Source: Pseudoalteromonas sp. H71 (GTDB taxonomy: Bacteria; Pseudomonadota; Gammaproteobacteria; Enterobacterales; Alteromonadaceae). From it: a stretch of DNA of 36,638 bases. How positions within the stretch are numbered: the first letter of the stretch is position 1; each line of letters begins with the position of its first letter. Shown here one piece after another: positions 23,110-31,531 of the stretch. The translations under genes were made by a program, and so were the position numbers. Below the pieces are notes generated by a model. It was not told the DNA's origin and did not search any database. It saw nothing but the letters and a program-made list of their open reading frames with translations. The stretch covers positions 1 through 36,638 of the forward strand of contig NZ_LODI01000013.1 of NCBI RefSeq assembly GCF_001468485.1, written 5' to 3'.

Positions 23110-25479
23110 CTAAAGTGGTTTATTAATTAGTAATATAGCTTCATGTGCGGTAACTGGCTTTGATTTTAAGTAACCTTGTCCGTATTCACAGTGCGTAGCT
23201 TGTAAAGTTTCTAACTGTCCAATAGTCTCAATGCCTTCAGCAACAACTTCAAGTTTTAACGACTTAGCGAGTGACAAAATAGCCTCAACCAGAGGGTTTG
23301 TTGAATCTTGTACGTGGTCAATAAAGCTTTTATCTATCTTCAGAATATGAATTGGCAGCTGATGTAAGTAGCCTAGTGCAGAGTAACCTGTTCCAAAATC
23401 ATCAAGACACAGTTTTACTTTAAGCGGCGAGAGCCCTTCAATGATTTGTGTGGCAAGCTCTAAGTTTTCTATTAATCCAGACTCTGTTATTTCTAAGCAC
23501 AAAGACCCTAATGGCAACTGGTATTTGTTATAAATAGCATGGATTTGAGCTACAAAATCTAGGCTTGCAAAATGACGCGATGATACATTCACAGTGACTT
23601 TTAAAAAACGGTGTCCTTGTTGATGCCATTTTGAAATATGCTGTGCGGCTAAATCGAGTAGATGTAAATCGAGGTTAATTATTTGGCCTGTTTTTTCTGC
23701 GATAGGAATAAAGTCATTGGGAGAAACAAATCCTTTTTTAGGATGGTGCCAACGAACAAGTGCCTCAAAGCCAATAACGTGGCTTTCTAAAATAGTAAAA
23801 ATGGGCTGAAAATAGAGCTCAAATTCATTTTGTTCAATACCAAGTTGTAAATCATTTTCGATGTCGGCGTGGGTTTTGAGTTTTTTTCTCATTGTATTGT
23901 TGAAAAATTTAACTTGCCCACGCCCTGTTGATTTAGCCTCGTACATAGCAGCATCTGCTTGTTGCAATAAGAGGTAGGCTTTATCGTCAACGTTATCGGT
24001 ATAGGCAATCCCTATACTGGTTGAGGCTTGCAATAAATGGCCATCAACATTTATTGGTTGAGAGAGCGCTTCTTGTATACGGTTGAGCGCTTCTTTGACT
24101 TGATTACGATGAGTTATGTTTTCCATTAAAATAGCAAACTCGTCGCCACCCAAACGTGAGAAAGTATCAGTGTTGCGAACGGTGCCTTTTATCAATTCAC
24201 AAATTTTAATTAAAAAATGGTCGCCAACTTCGTGGCCGAGCGCGTCATTAATGCTTTTAAATCGATCAAAGTCTAAATAAAGTAGGGCATGAACAGTGCC
24301 TTTTTTTACACGCGTTAAGCGTAAAATTGCATGCTTAATTCTTTCTATCAGTAAAGAGCGATTAGCAAGCCCTGTTAATCCATCATGTAAAGCTTTGTGT
24401 TCAAGCTCCTGCCTAGCCAACTGTCTATCAATTGCCATGCTTATTTGCCTACTCACGTAGGTAAGCAGTGAACTATCGTGTTCATTATAATGATGTGCTT
24501 CATGGTAACTTTGCACAACAATTACCCCACTCATACGTTCATTGGCTTTAAATGGTACGCCTAACCAGGATTCAGCCTGGCGACCAATTAATTTGAAATT
24601 ACCTTGCTCGATATGATCAATATAGTCTTGTTTTGTTAACAACATGGCTTGATCTGTTTGCAATAGAAAGTAAGACGCGGTGTCTTTAAGCTGCTCTTTG
24701 GAGATTTTTTGATGTGTGTTTGTTTGTATTCCGGCTTCAACAATGTAAACAATATCGAGAATGTCGATTTGCTTATCGTATAGCCCAATAAAAAAGTTAT
24801 CGGCTCGTAATAAGCTATTAATAATAGTGTGTAAAGATTCAAAAAATGTATCTAAGTCACTGGCTTTATAGGTTAAGTTAGCTATTTGAAGAAGACTGTT
24901 TTCAAGCTTTTGTGCATCGTTCAATTGTTCTACAGTCGATTGAAGGCTGTTGACAATGTTGACTTGGTTTATTTTAGCGCTTAAAAGATGTGCCACTGTT
25001 GTTAATATTTCGAGGTGCGCATTAGTAAAATAGTTCATAGCCGGGTGTTCACAATCAATAACACCTAGAATACGGTCTTTATGTACTAGAGGCACGCAAA
25101 GCTCTGATTGAGCAGGGCGTTCGTCTGCAATATAGCGGCTATCTTTTGTGACATCGCCCAGAATTATTGCCTTTTTTGTGGTTGCTACAAACCCTGATAT
25201 ACCTTCATTAAAATTGATTACTTTACGTTGGGCTTTGTATTTGTATCTTTGGCGATCGACTCCCATAGACGCAACAAGGATTAGCTTAGACGCAGAGTCA
25301 TCAGCGAGGTAAATAACACAGTCAACAAATCCAAGACGATTCACAACTTGAGTCGTTACATATTCAAATAGCTCATCTAATGTGTCGAGTTGTAATAGGC
25401 TTGATGAAAACTGATTTATGATACTGAGTTGATCTGTTTTTAATTCAAGCGCTTTAGAGGTATCGATATCGTTCGACAT
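23110..25479 (-). CDS. GAF-GAF-GGDEF-EAL cyclic di-GMP turnover protein
   Basis: A cytoplasmic signalling protein of about 789 residues. Two GAF domains come first (about 20-180 and 190-350: PAQSELCVPLVHKDRILGVIDCEH, then AESWLGVPFKANERMSGVIVVQSY). The diguanylate cyclase domain follows, with an intact GGDEF motif at about 444-448 (SRLGGDEFAIL) and an RxxD inhibitory site five residues before it (RNTD). The phosphodiesterase domain has an intact EAL motif near 570 (GFEALVRW), DDFGTGYSAL and EVVAEGIET. Both activities could therefore work. The GAF ligands are unknown, and no membrane segment is present. ATG 25479 is preferred; GTG 25509 would add ten residues. It diverges from pyrC. Confidence 0.93.
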   Translation of the reverse strand: MSNDIDTSKALELKTDQLSIINQFSSSLLQLDTLDELFEYVTTQVVNRLGFVDCVIYLADDSASKLILVASMGVDRQRYKYKAQRKVINFNEGISGFVATTKKAIILGDVTKDSRYIADERPAQSELCVPLVHKDRILGVIDCEHPAMNYFTNAHLEILTTVAHLLSAKINQVNIVNSLQSTVEQLNDAQKLENSLLQIANLTYKASDLDTFFESLHTIINSLLRADNFFIGLYDKQIDILDIVYIVEAGIQTNTHQKISKEQLKDTASYFLLQTDQAMLLTKQDYIDHIEQGNFKLIGRQAESWLGVPFKANERMSGVIVVQSYHEAHHYNEHDSSLLTYVSRQISMAIDRQLARQELEHKALHDGLTGLANRSLLIERIKHAILRLTRVKKGTVHALLYLDFDRFKSINDALGHEVGDHFLIKICELIKGTVRNTDTFSRLGGDEFAILMENITHRNQVKEALNRIQEALSQPINVDGHLLQASTSIGIAYTDNVDDKAYLLLQQADAAMYEAKSTGRGQVKFFNNTMRKKLKTHADIENDLQLGIEQNEFELYFQPIFTILESHVIGFEALVRWHHPKKGFVSPNDFIPIAEKTGQIINLDLHLLDLAAQHISKWHQQGHRFLKVTVNVSSRHFASLDFVAQIHAIYNKYQLPLGSLCLEITESGLIENLELATQIIEGLSPLKVKLCLDDFGTGYSALGYLHQLPIHILKIDKSFIDHVQDSTNPLVEAILSLAKSLKLEVVAEGIETIGQLETLQATHCEYGQGYLKSKPVTAHEAILLINKPL

Positions 25480-25547
25480 AGGTAAATTATTTATTCTTTT
25501 TATACACACATAACTACGTTAACCTAATATTAACGCTTCTACAAAAT

Positions 25548-25564
25548 AAAACGATAAACGTTTT
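25548..25564. promoter_or_regulatory. Inverted repeat in the pyrC / GGDEF-EAL divergent region
   Basis: AAAACG and CGTTTT flank a 5-base spacer. The core AAACGTTTT recalls a PurR box, but the outer bases do not fit, so the binding protein is unassigned. Confidence 0.3.
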
Positions 25565-25632
25565 AACAAAGCTGTAAATAATATGGGGCAAATCAGTCAT
25601 TGATTATTTTTAATAAAATCTTTACTCGAAAA

Positions 25633-25650
25633 GATCATATGCCTATGATC
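25633..25650 (+). promoter_or_regulatory. 18-bp inverted repeat in the pyrC leader
   Basis: GATCATA and TATGATC flank TGCC and end 27 bases before the pyrC ATG. It could be an operator or a leader hairpin. Enteric pyrC is controlled by a leader hairpin, but there the hairpin hides the ribosome site, which this one does not. Confidence 0.35.
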
Positions 25651-25677
25651 ACATAAATTCAGCTGTGGAATGAAGTA

Positions 25678-26733
25678 ATGACCAGTAATAATACAACCCC
25701 TGTAACAACGTTAACAATTACCCGACCTGACGATTGGCATGTGCATTTACGCGATGGTGATCAGCTTAAAGATACGGTGCGAGATATTAGCCGCTATATG
25801 GGGCGTGCTATTATAATGCCAAATCTGGTTCCTCCAGCAACCTGTACTGATACTGCTTTAGCGTACAGAGACCGTATAATGGCAGCTAAGCCACAAGGGA
25901 ACTTCGAACCATTGATGGTTTTATATCTTACAGATAAAACAACACCTGAAGAAATAATTAAAGCTAAGGCATCAGGCAAAGTCTTTGCTGCTAAACTTTA
26001 TCCTGCTGGCGCGACAACCAATTCTGATTCTGGCGTAACTTCTGTCAAAAATATATATTCAGTGCTTAGTGCTATGCAAGATGTTGGTATGCTTTTACTT
26101 GTTCACGGTGAAGTAACTGATTCATCAATTGATATTTTTGACAGAGAGAAAGTATTTTTAGAAACCATTTTAGGGGATGTAGTTAACGACTTTCCAGAGC
26201 TTAAAATTGTACTGGAGCACATAACAACGAAAGATGCGGTTGATTTTGTGAATAATGCGCCGAGTAATGTAGCGGCAACGATTACTGCACACCATTTATT
26301 GTACAACCGTAATCACATGTTAGCAGGGGGAATCCGTCCTCATTATTACTGTTTGCCAATATTAAAACGTAACATTCATCAACAGGCACTTATGGCTGCA
26401 GCTATTAGTGGCAGTAAAAAGTTCTTTTTAGGTACTGACTCAGCGCCTCATTATAAAGACAAGAAAGAAGCTGCGTGCGGTTGTGCGGGAGCTTACACGG
26501 CTCATGCTGCTATTGAGCTTTACGCAGAAGCTTTTGAAGAAGCAGGTGCTTTAGATAAGCTTGAGGGTTTTGCAAGCCACTTCGGCCCAGACTTTTATGG
26601 TTTAGCGCGCAATAGCGATACAATTACATTGCAAAAGTCGCCTTGGACTGTGCCTGCAAGTTATACGCTTGGTGATTCTGAAGTAGTACCGATAAAAGCT
26701 GAATCTGTAATTGATTGGGCTGTTTTAAAGTAA
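25678..26733 (+). CDS. pyrC: Dihydroorotase
   Basis: A 351-residue class II dihydroorotase, which closes N-carbamoyl-L-aspartate to dihydroorotate, the third step of pyrimidine synthesis. E. coli PyrC has 348 residues. The zinc-binding [10 protein letters not shown] lies near residues 18-27. The carboxylated lysine is expected in [18 protein letters not shown] (about 102-119). Further ligands lie in LLVHGEVTD (about 140-148) and [14 protein letters not shown] (about 177-190). The catalytic Asp is in [10 protein letters not shown] (about 251-260), followed by [14 protein letters not shown] ribosome site (GGAATGAAG) precedes the ATG. It is transcribed alone and ends at a clear terminator. Confidence 0.97.
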   Translation: MTSNNTTPVTTLTITRPDDWHVHLRDGDQLKDTVRDISRYMGRAIIMPNLVPPATCTDTALAYRDRIMAAKPQGNFEPLMVLYLTDKTTPEEIIKAKASGKVFAAKLYPAGATTNSDSGVTSVKNIYSVLSAMQDVGMLLLVHGEVTDSSIDIFDREKVFLETILGDVVNDFPELKIVLEHITTKDAVDFVNNAPSNVAATITAHHLLYNRNHMLAGGIRPHYYCLPILKRNIHQQALMAAAISGSKKFFLGTDSAPHYKDKKEAACGCAGAYTAHAAIELYAEAFEEAGALDKLEGFASHFGPDFYGLARNSDTITLQKSPWTVPASYTLGDSEVVPIKAESVIDWAVLK

Positions 26734-26750
26734 AATTAAGCACTTGAAAT

Positions 26751-26777
26751 AAGAGCCGCTTTCTACAGCGGCTTTTT
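26751..26777 (+). terminator. Terminator after pyrC
   Basis: AGCCGCT/AGCGGCT (7 bp, 6-base loop) is followed by a T run. Confidence 0.85.
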
Positions 26778-27222
26778 TGTATGTAAATATTTAGGCTCAA
26801 GGCTTGTATAAAAAGCTGCAAATTGGCTTGTTACTCAATAATTATTTCTTGTTTGTTTTAGTATGAACAGTAATTAGCCTGTAAAGGGTTAGCAATTGCT
26901 GTATTTTTATTAGGGTTTTGTAATAAATATTACAATAATATTTTATTTTAATCAGAGTCTTATCTGTTTTTACTCACGGGGTAAGTTTTTTTAGAAATTA
27001 TTTTCAATTAATAGAGCGAAAAAAAATAGAATGTGTTAATCTTACTTTGCTTTGAGTTTTTATGAATTGAATTTACGGATATTGTGCTGCGTTTAAGGTT
27101 ACCAGTTAGGTTATTACTTGTTCCTGTACTATACCTCTATTTTTATGAGCATTGACTCAAGGAGGCTATTGCCACAATAACGTGGCAGAATTTTTAATTA
27201 TTGACTTACAGGAAAATTTAGT
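26778..27222 (+). promoter_or_regulatory. Promoter and leader region of the cold-shock gene
   Basis: There is no gene here. TTGTAATA-AA-TATTACAA at 26918-26935 is an 8-2-8 inverted repeat of operator type. Further on, AGGAGG occurs at about 27160 without a convincing reading frame. TGCCAC/GTGGCA (27170-27175, 27182-27187) forms a hairpin followed by GAATTTTTAATT, an attenuator-like arrangement. AGGAAAA is the ribosome site. Cold-shock genes of this class commonly have long structured leaders; the promoter itself is not clear. Confidence 0.45.
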
Positions 27223-27426
27223 ATGTCGGTTTCTGGTAAAGTAAAGTTTTTCAACGAAGCTAAAGGCTTTGGTTTCATTGAACAAGAAAACGGTCCTGAC
27301 GTGTTTGTACACTTCAGCGCAATCTCTGGTTCTGGTTTTCGCACTCTTAGCGAAGGTCAAGCAGTGACATTCAGCATCAAACAAGGTCAAAAAGGCCCTG
27401 AAGCTGAGAACGTTGAAGCAGCATAA
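27223..27426 (+). CDS. Cold-shock protein, CspA family
   Basis: A 67-residue single cold-shock domain that binds single-stranded RNA or DNA and melts structure in mRNA. Both nucleic-acid motifs are intact: RNP1 as KGFGFIEQ (about 14-21) and RNP2 as DVFVHFSAI (about 26-34). Length and the start [20 protein letters not shown] are typical of the family. Which paralogue it is, and whether it is cold-induced or constitutive, cannot be told, so no symbol is given. The leader hairpin at 27170 suggests post-transcriptional control. It is transcribed alone. Confidence 0.95.
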   Translation: MSVSGKVKFFNEAKGFGFIEQENGPDVFVHFSAISGSGFRTLSEGQAVTFSIKQGQKGPEAENVEAA

Positions 27427-27454
27427 TTTTAATTATGTGAACTCATGTTCATCT

Positions 27455-27480
27455 TGGTGAAGCAGGTCTCTGTTTCACCA
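27455..27480 (+). terminator. Hairpin after the cold-shock gene
   Basis: TGGTGAA/TTCACCA (7 bp) encloses an inner CAG/CTG pairing. No T run follows, so it may stabilise the mRNA end or assist other termination. Confidence 0.45.
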
Positions 27481-28324
27481 TCATCCCTTAAAACGCTATC
27501 ATACTAAAAAAGCTCAATACCTCCAATCATTAATAGCGCTCATTTCTTATATCTAAATCCCAAAAGACCACTATATGTCTTAATTTTGTTAGAAACCTGA
27601 TTTCAATTTAAATATGCTAAACAGTATTTATGCATTATTAATTTTGTGCTTCCTATAAAGTTCTAATATTTTCGTAACTCTTCTAGGTTAACTTGTAAGT
27701 TTTAAAGTATTAATATTTACAAAACTCAGCTTTAAACTAGATTATATGGTTAATCGTCAAAACTTTGAGTTTGGATAGTGAGCTAATAAGTAATATACAG
27801 TCAACATAGATAAAGACTCGGTTTAAGCTTCATGAAAATAATTAACTAAAGAAAGTCTGTTTTAATTTTGATTTAGCCGAAGCCATTAATGAGATTTTAT
27901 TTCGTCCATCAGTTTAGAACGCTGCTTATAGTTTTTGAGTGCGAAAAAACCTTCACAAATTCGATATTGAATTCCCTCTATTAGCTTTACAACTTTCAAT
28001 ATGTGTAACGTTTGATTTTTGTGCGTTAAACCGTTCTTTTTCTGAGTTAAAGTGCTAAAAAATGATAAAAAAACGTCAAATAGAGCCTCTAAAAGAGTTT
28101 TTTTTTAAATGTTTTTATTTTTTTTTTACATATATCTAGTTTGAACTAAATGTTGCATTTATGTTGTTTGTTTAGAGGTCTATCCAGTCAAACATCAACC
28201 TTATTGGGGTTTGCTAGGAGTGTTGATAATACAGTTGGTTGCAATAATGTTAACATTTTATTGGTGCTACTTTAATGTGGTCCATCGGTAGGTGATTTAT
28301 TTGCTAATTACCTCCAACATCAAG
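27481..28324. other. AT-rich gene-free stretch with a possible coding remnant
   Basis: About 840 bases hold no intact gene. On the minus strand 27886-28104 is open for 72 codons before TAA, with protein-like composition in its second half (for example IEGIQYRICEGFFALKNYKQ). It has no ATG until near the end, so it could only be a decayed gene or chance. A short stem (CTCT/AGAG) before nine T residues at about 28087-28106 on the + strand could terminate rightward transcripts. I see nothing else to assign. Confidence 0.35.
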
Positions 28325-28353
28325 TTGACAGCGCTTATTGCATTTAGCATTAT
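28325..28353 (+). promoter_or_regulatory. Sigma-70 promoter of the TonB2-type operon
   Basis: A perfect -35, TTGACA (28325-28330), is separated by exactly 17 bases from CATTAT (28348-28353), 4 of 6 for the -10. Transcription would start near 28360, giving a leader of about 87 bases. No convincing Fur box overlaps it. Confidence 0.7.
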
Positions 28354-28361
28354 TGAAAGGT

Positions 28362-28403
28362 TGATATCTATTAAAAGATATCAGGGTTGTTCTCTTCGGA
28401 GGA
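28362..28403 (+). promoter_or_regulatory. Two hairpins at the 5' end of the TonB operon leader
   Basis: TGATATCT (28362-28369) pairs with AGATATCA (28376-28383), right at the predicted transcript start. Next, TTCTC and GAGGA (28390-28394, 28399-28403) close a stable TTCG tetraloop. That hairpin sequesters GGAGGA, a strong Shine-Dalgarno-like sequence with no start codon at the proper distance. The first repeat could also be a DNA operator. Confidence 0.5.
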
Positions 28404-28446
28404 TAATTAAATTATAAAAGTAACATTACTTAATTGGTTGGGAACT

Positions 28447-29217
28447 ATGTCTGTTAAAATCAGAAAGAGTCTTGTAGCAACTGCGTTGGTTGGCGCTTTT
28501 GCATTTGCAAGCAGCAATGTGATTGCAGATCCTTTGAATGACGTGCAAAAAGCAGGTCAAACAATTCAAAAGGCTGCTGTTAAGTCTCAAACTAAAATTG
28601 ACAATGTATACGGTCAAACTCAAGAGCTAATCGCTGAGTACCGTAGCATCGTTGATGAGACTGAACTTATGAAAGTGTACAACGATCACGTAGCACGTTT
28701 GGTCGCTGACCAAAATGCATCGATTGAATCGTTCGATCGTCAAATCGCGACTATCGATAACACTAAACAAAACGTTGTGCCTTTGATGTATCGCATGATC
28801 GATACGCTTGAGCAATTCATCAAAGCGGACGTTCCATTCAATCTTGAAACGCGCCTAGGCCGTGTTGAAAGACTTCGTGACATTATGGCATCAGCTTCTG
28901 TTACTACGTCTGAAAAATTCCGTCAGGTTCTTGAAGCTTACACAGTTGAAACAGCATACAGCTCTGCAGTAACTGCTTCTCAAGGTACGCTGGAAATTGA
29001 TGGCAAAAACATCAACGTAGATATCGGTCGTTTAGGTCGTATTACTTATGTTGCTCAGTCTTTTGACTTGAAACATGCTTGGGTATGGGATAACAACACT
29101 AAACAGTGGAAAGAATTAGGTGAAGAATACCTAAAACCTGTTAAAGAAGTGATCCGCATGGCACGTAAGCAAGCGACACTAGAACTTGTTAAACTACCAA
29201 TCTTTGGCGCGGAGTAA
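28447..29217 (+). CDS. DUF3450 family periplasmic protein of the TonB2 system
   Basis: A 256-residue exported protein of the DUF3450 family, the first gene of TonB2-type operons (VC1548 position in Vibrio cholerae). The signal peptide is about residues 1-28 (KSLVATALVGAFAFASSNVIA). The mature part is mostly long helices, likely coiled coil, with VPLMYRMIDTLEQFIKADVPF and ETRLGRVERLRDIMA as conserved-looking segments. It probably works in the periplasm with the TtpC-like protein encoded next; the exact role is unknown. The frame opens at TTG 28438, but ATG 28447 is preferred. The next gene starts 6 bases after the stop. Confidence 0.9.
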   Translation: MSVKIRKSLVATALVGAFAFASSNVIADPLNDVQKAGQTIQKAAVKSQTKIDNVYGQTQELIAEYRSIVDETELMKVYNDHVARLVADQNASIESFDRQIATIDNTKQNVVPLMYRMIDTLEQFIKADVPFNLETRLGRVERLRDIMASASVTTSEKFRQVLEAYTVETAYSSAVTASQGTLEIDGKNINVDIGRLGRITYVAQSFDLKHAWVWDNNTKQWKELGEEYLKPVKEVIRMARKQATLELVKLPIFGAE

Positions 29218-29223
29218 TCAATA

Positions 29224-30588
29224 ATGAAGAAACTATTTAAAGGTTTTGCTGTTGCAGCAGTACTATCTGTTTCTGCAGGTACCGCGCTTAACGCACACGC
29301 AAACACTGACGCTTTAGACAAAATTCTTGAGCAAGTTAAGCAAGAGCGTATCTCTGAAGGTAAAATCAACAAGCAACGTGAGCAAGAGTTCTTATCAGAG
29401 CGTGCTGACAAGCAATCTTTACTTAATAAAGCGAAAAGCCAACTAGCTGCTGAAAAAGCACGTGGTGACTCTTTAGCTAAGCAATATGCACAAAACGAAA
29501 ATACTTTAGCGGAAAAAGAGCAAGCTCTACAAAACGCGCAAGGTACGTTAGGTGAGATGTTTGGTGTTGTACGTCGTGCAGCGCAAGACGCAATTGGTTC
29601 AATTGAAGCATCTTTAGTAAGTGCTGAAAAACCAGGCCGTGCTGAAGTACTTCGTTCACTAGCAGCCGCTAAAGAACTTCCAACAGTTCGTGAGTTAGAA
29701 GAGCTTTGGATTTCACTTCAAACAGAAATGACAGAGTCAGCAAAAGTTTCTACTTTTGAATCTGAAGTTGCTGGTCTTGACGGAAACACTGCGGTTAAGA
29801 AAATCACTCGTATTGGTAACTTTAACTTAGTTGCTGACGAAGGTTACTTAATCTATTCACCAGAAACAAAGTCTATCCAGCCTTTAGGTAAACAACCTGA
29901 TAGCTACATTCTAGATGGCATTTCTAACCTAGAAGCAACGTCTTCTGATAGCTACGCGGGCGTTTACATTGACCCTACACGCGGTGCTATCTTACGTATT
30001 AATACGCAGAAGAAAACGTTAATGGAATACTACGAGCAAGGTGCTGAAGTTGGTTACATCATCACTGTATTACTTGCTGTAGGCCTATTAATCTTCTTAG
30101 TTCGTTTCATTGACTTAGCGCTTACTACTTCTAAGATCAAATCACAACTTAAGAACTTGTCTACACCGAATACAAACAACCCTCTGGGTCGTATTCTTAA
30201 AGTGTATCATGACAACAAGTCTCAAGATGTTGAAAACCTTGAACTTAAACTTGATGAAGCGATTCTACGTGAAACTCCACGTGTTGAAGCTGGTATCAAC
30301 ATCATCAAGATCCTTGCTGCTATCGCACCATTACTAGGTCTACTAGGTACAGTAATCGGTATGATTTTAACGTTCCAAACAATCACATTGTTCGGTACGG
30401 GCGATCCGAAGATCATGGCTGGTAACATCTCTCTAGCACTTGTAACTACAGCGCTAGGTCTAATTGCAGCACTACCACTTATCCTATTGCACTCTATTGT
30501 TGCAGGTCGTAGTAAGTCGGTATTACATATCCTTGATGAGCAAAGCGCTGGTATCATCGCTACTCACGCGGAGAAGGAGAAAGCCTAA
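29224..30588 (+). CDS. ttpC: TtpC-like long ExbB-family protein
   Basis: A 454-residue MotA/TolQ/ExbB family protein with a large periplasmic N-terminal region, like TtpC of the Vibrio TonB2 system, needed for iron-siderophore uptake. Residues 1-26 form a signal peptide. About 30-110 are coiled coil (ERISEGKINKQREQEFLSER and on), followed by a globular part up to about 270. The channel domain has membrane segments near 278-297 (GYIITVLLAVGLLIFLVRFI), 360-385 (APLLGLLGTVIGMILTFQTI) and 395-425. The motif LLGLLGTVIGM is characteristic. It overlaps exbB by one base (TAATG), implying translational coupling. Confidence 0.92.
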   Translation: MKKLFKGFAVAAVLSVSAGTALNAHANTDALDKILEQVKQERISEGKINKQREQEFLSERADKQSLLNKAKSQLAAEKARGDSLAKQYAQNENTLAEKEQALQNAQGTLGEMFGVVRRAAQDAIGSIEASLVSAEKPGRAEVLRSLAAAKELPTVRELEELWISLQTEMTESAKVSTFESEVAGLDGNTAVKKITRIGNFNLVADEGYLIYSPETKSIQPLGKQPDSYILDGISNLEATSSDSYAGVYIDPTRGAILRINTQKKTLMEYYEQGAEVGYIITVLLAVGLLIFLVRFIDLALTTSKIKSQLKNLSTPNTNNPLGRILKVYHDNKSQDVENLELKLDEAILRETPRVEAGINIIKILAAIAPLLGLLGTVIGMILTFQTITLFGTGDPKIMAGNISLALVTTALGLIAALPLILLHSIVAGRSKSVLHILDEQSAGIIATHAEKEKA

Positions 30589-31112
30589 TGCTAGTCCTGA
30601 TGGAGATATGGGAATCTATCAGGGATTTTGTTGGCACAGGCGGCCAGGTTTTATACGTGGTCGCGATAGCACTCTTTCTGATGTGGGTTTTAATGATTGA
30701 GCGCTATTGGTTCTTACTTGCAGAGTTTCCTCGTTTAACGAAGGATATTGTTGCAAAGTGGGATGCCCGCCAAGACACTACGTCTTGGTACGCACACAGA
30801 ATCCGTGAAGCATGGATTTCTGAAGCGTCTGAAAAATTAGATCAGCGTATGTTGTTGATTAAAACATTAGTAGCTGTTTGTCCTTTAATAGGCTTACTTG
30901 GAACTGTAACGGGTATGATCGCGGTTTTTGAAACCATGGCAACTCAAGGTACTGGTAATGCACGTTTAATGGCATCAGGTATTTCAATGGCAACAATCCC
31001 AACAATGGCTGGAATGGTTGCGGCACTATCTGGAGTTTTCTTTAGCTCACGCCTTGAGGCAAGAGCGAGAATGGTGAAAGCCAAACTTGTAGATAGCATG
31101 CCTCATCACTAG
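30588..31112 (+). CDS. exbB: ExbB proton-channel subunit
   Basis: A 174-residue inner-membrane subunit of the ExbB/TolQ family. With ExbD it uses proton flow to drive TonB. Three membrane segments are clear: about 18-38 (VLYVVAIALFLMWVLMIERYW), 96-120 (AVCPLIGLLGTVTGMIAVFETM) and 130-155 (MASGISMATIPTMAGMVAALSG). LLGTVTGM and the small-residue and Thr faces line the channel in this family. The protein is short, as usual for ExbB2 forms. A GGAGAAAG ribosome site lies inside the end of the previous gene. Confidence 0.93.
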   Translation: MLVLMEIWESIRDFVGTGGQVLYVVAIALFLMWVLMIERYWFLLAEFPRLTKDIVAKWDARQDTTSWYAHRIREAWISEASEKLDQRMLLIKTLVAVCPLIGLLGTVTGMIAVFETMATQGTGNARLMASGISMATIPTMAGMVAALSGVFFSSRLEARARMVKAKLVDSMPHH

Positions 31113-31126
31113 AGAGAGAATTAAAT

Positions 31127-31531
31127 ATGGCACGTAAACAACGTTTTCGTGAAGAAGAAGAAGCAGCGGTAGATATGACACCAATGCTTGACATCGTATT
31201 TATCATGCTTATTTTCTTTATCGTAACTACATCGTTCGTTAAAGAGGCTGGTATCGAGGTCAATAAACCTAAAGCTGCCCAAGCTACGAAGCAAAAAAAT
31301 GCTAACATTTTTATTGCTATACGTAGTGATGGCGCAATCTGGATTGATAAGCAGCAAGTTGACGTTGAACGTGTTTCAGCGAAGATTGAAAGCTTATTAG
31401 CAGAACAACCTACTGACGTTGTAATTTTGCAAGCTGATAAAGAAGCAAAACACGGCACAGTGGTTAAAGTTATGGACCAGATTAAAGCGACGGGCGATAA
31501 CCTAAGAATTTCAATAGCTGGAGATCAGTAA
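31127..31531 (+). CDS. exbD: ExbD energy-transduction subunit
   Basis: A 134-residue ExbD/TolR family protein, the partner of ExbB. One N-terminal membrane segment (about 18-40, VDMTPMLDIVFIMLIFFIVTTSF) holds the conserved Asp of MLDIVFI, which carries protons. The rest is a periplasmic domain (about 45-134). EAGIEVNKPKAA right after the membrane segment is typical. An AGAGAGA ribosome site precedes the ATG, and the stop overlaps the tonB start by one base (TAATG). Confidence 0.94.
   Translation: MARKQRFREEEEAAVDMTPMLDIVFIMLIFFIVTTSFVKEAGIEVNKPKAAQATKQKNANIFIAIRSDGAIWIDKQQVDVERVSAKIESLLAEQPTDVVILQADKEAKHGTVVKVMDQIKATGDNLRISIAGDQ

Noticed and set aside
25548..25564. PurR box upstream of pyrC
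   Set aside because: Only the AAACGTTTT core fits; the flanking bases of the 16-bp consensus do not.
27145..27180. 11-codon leader peptide before the cold-shock gene
   Set aside because: It has no ribosome site of its own and no regulatory codon pattern; chance is more likely.
28190..28360. Fur box controlling the TonB operon
   Set aside because: Fragments such as TGATAAT occur, but no 19-bp site near the consensus overlaps the promoter.
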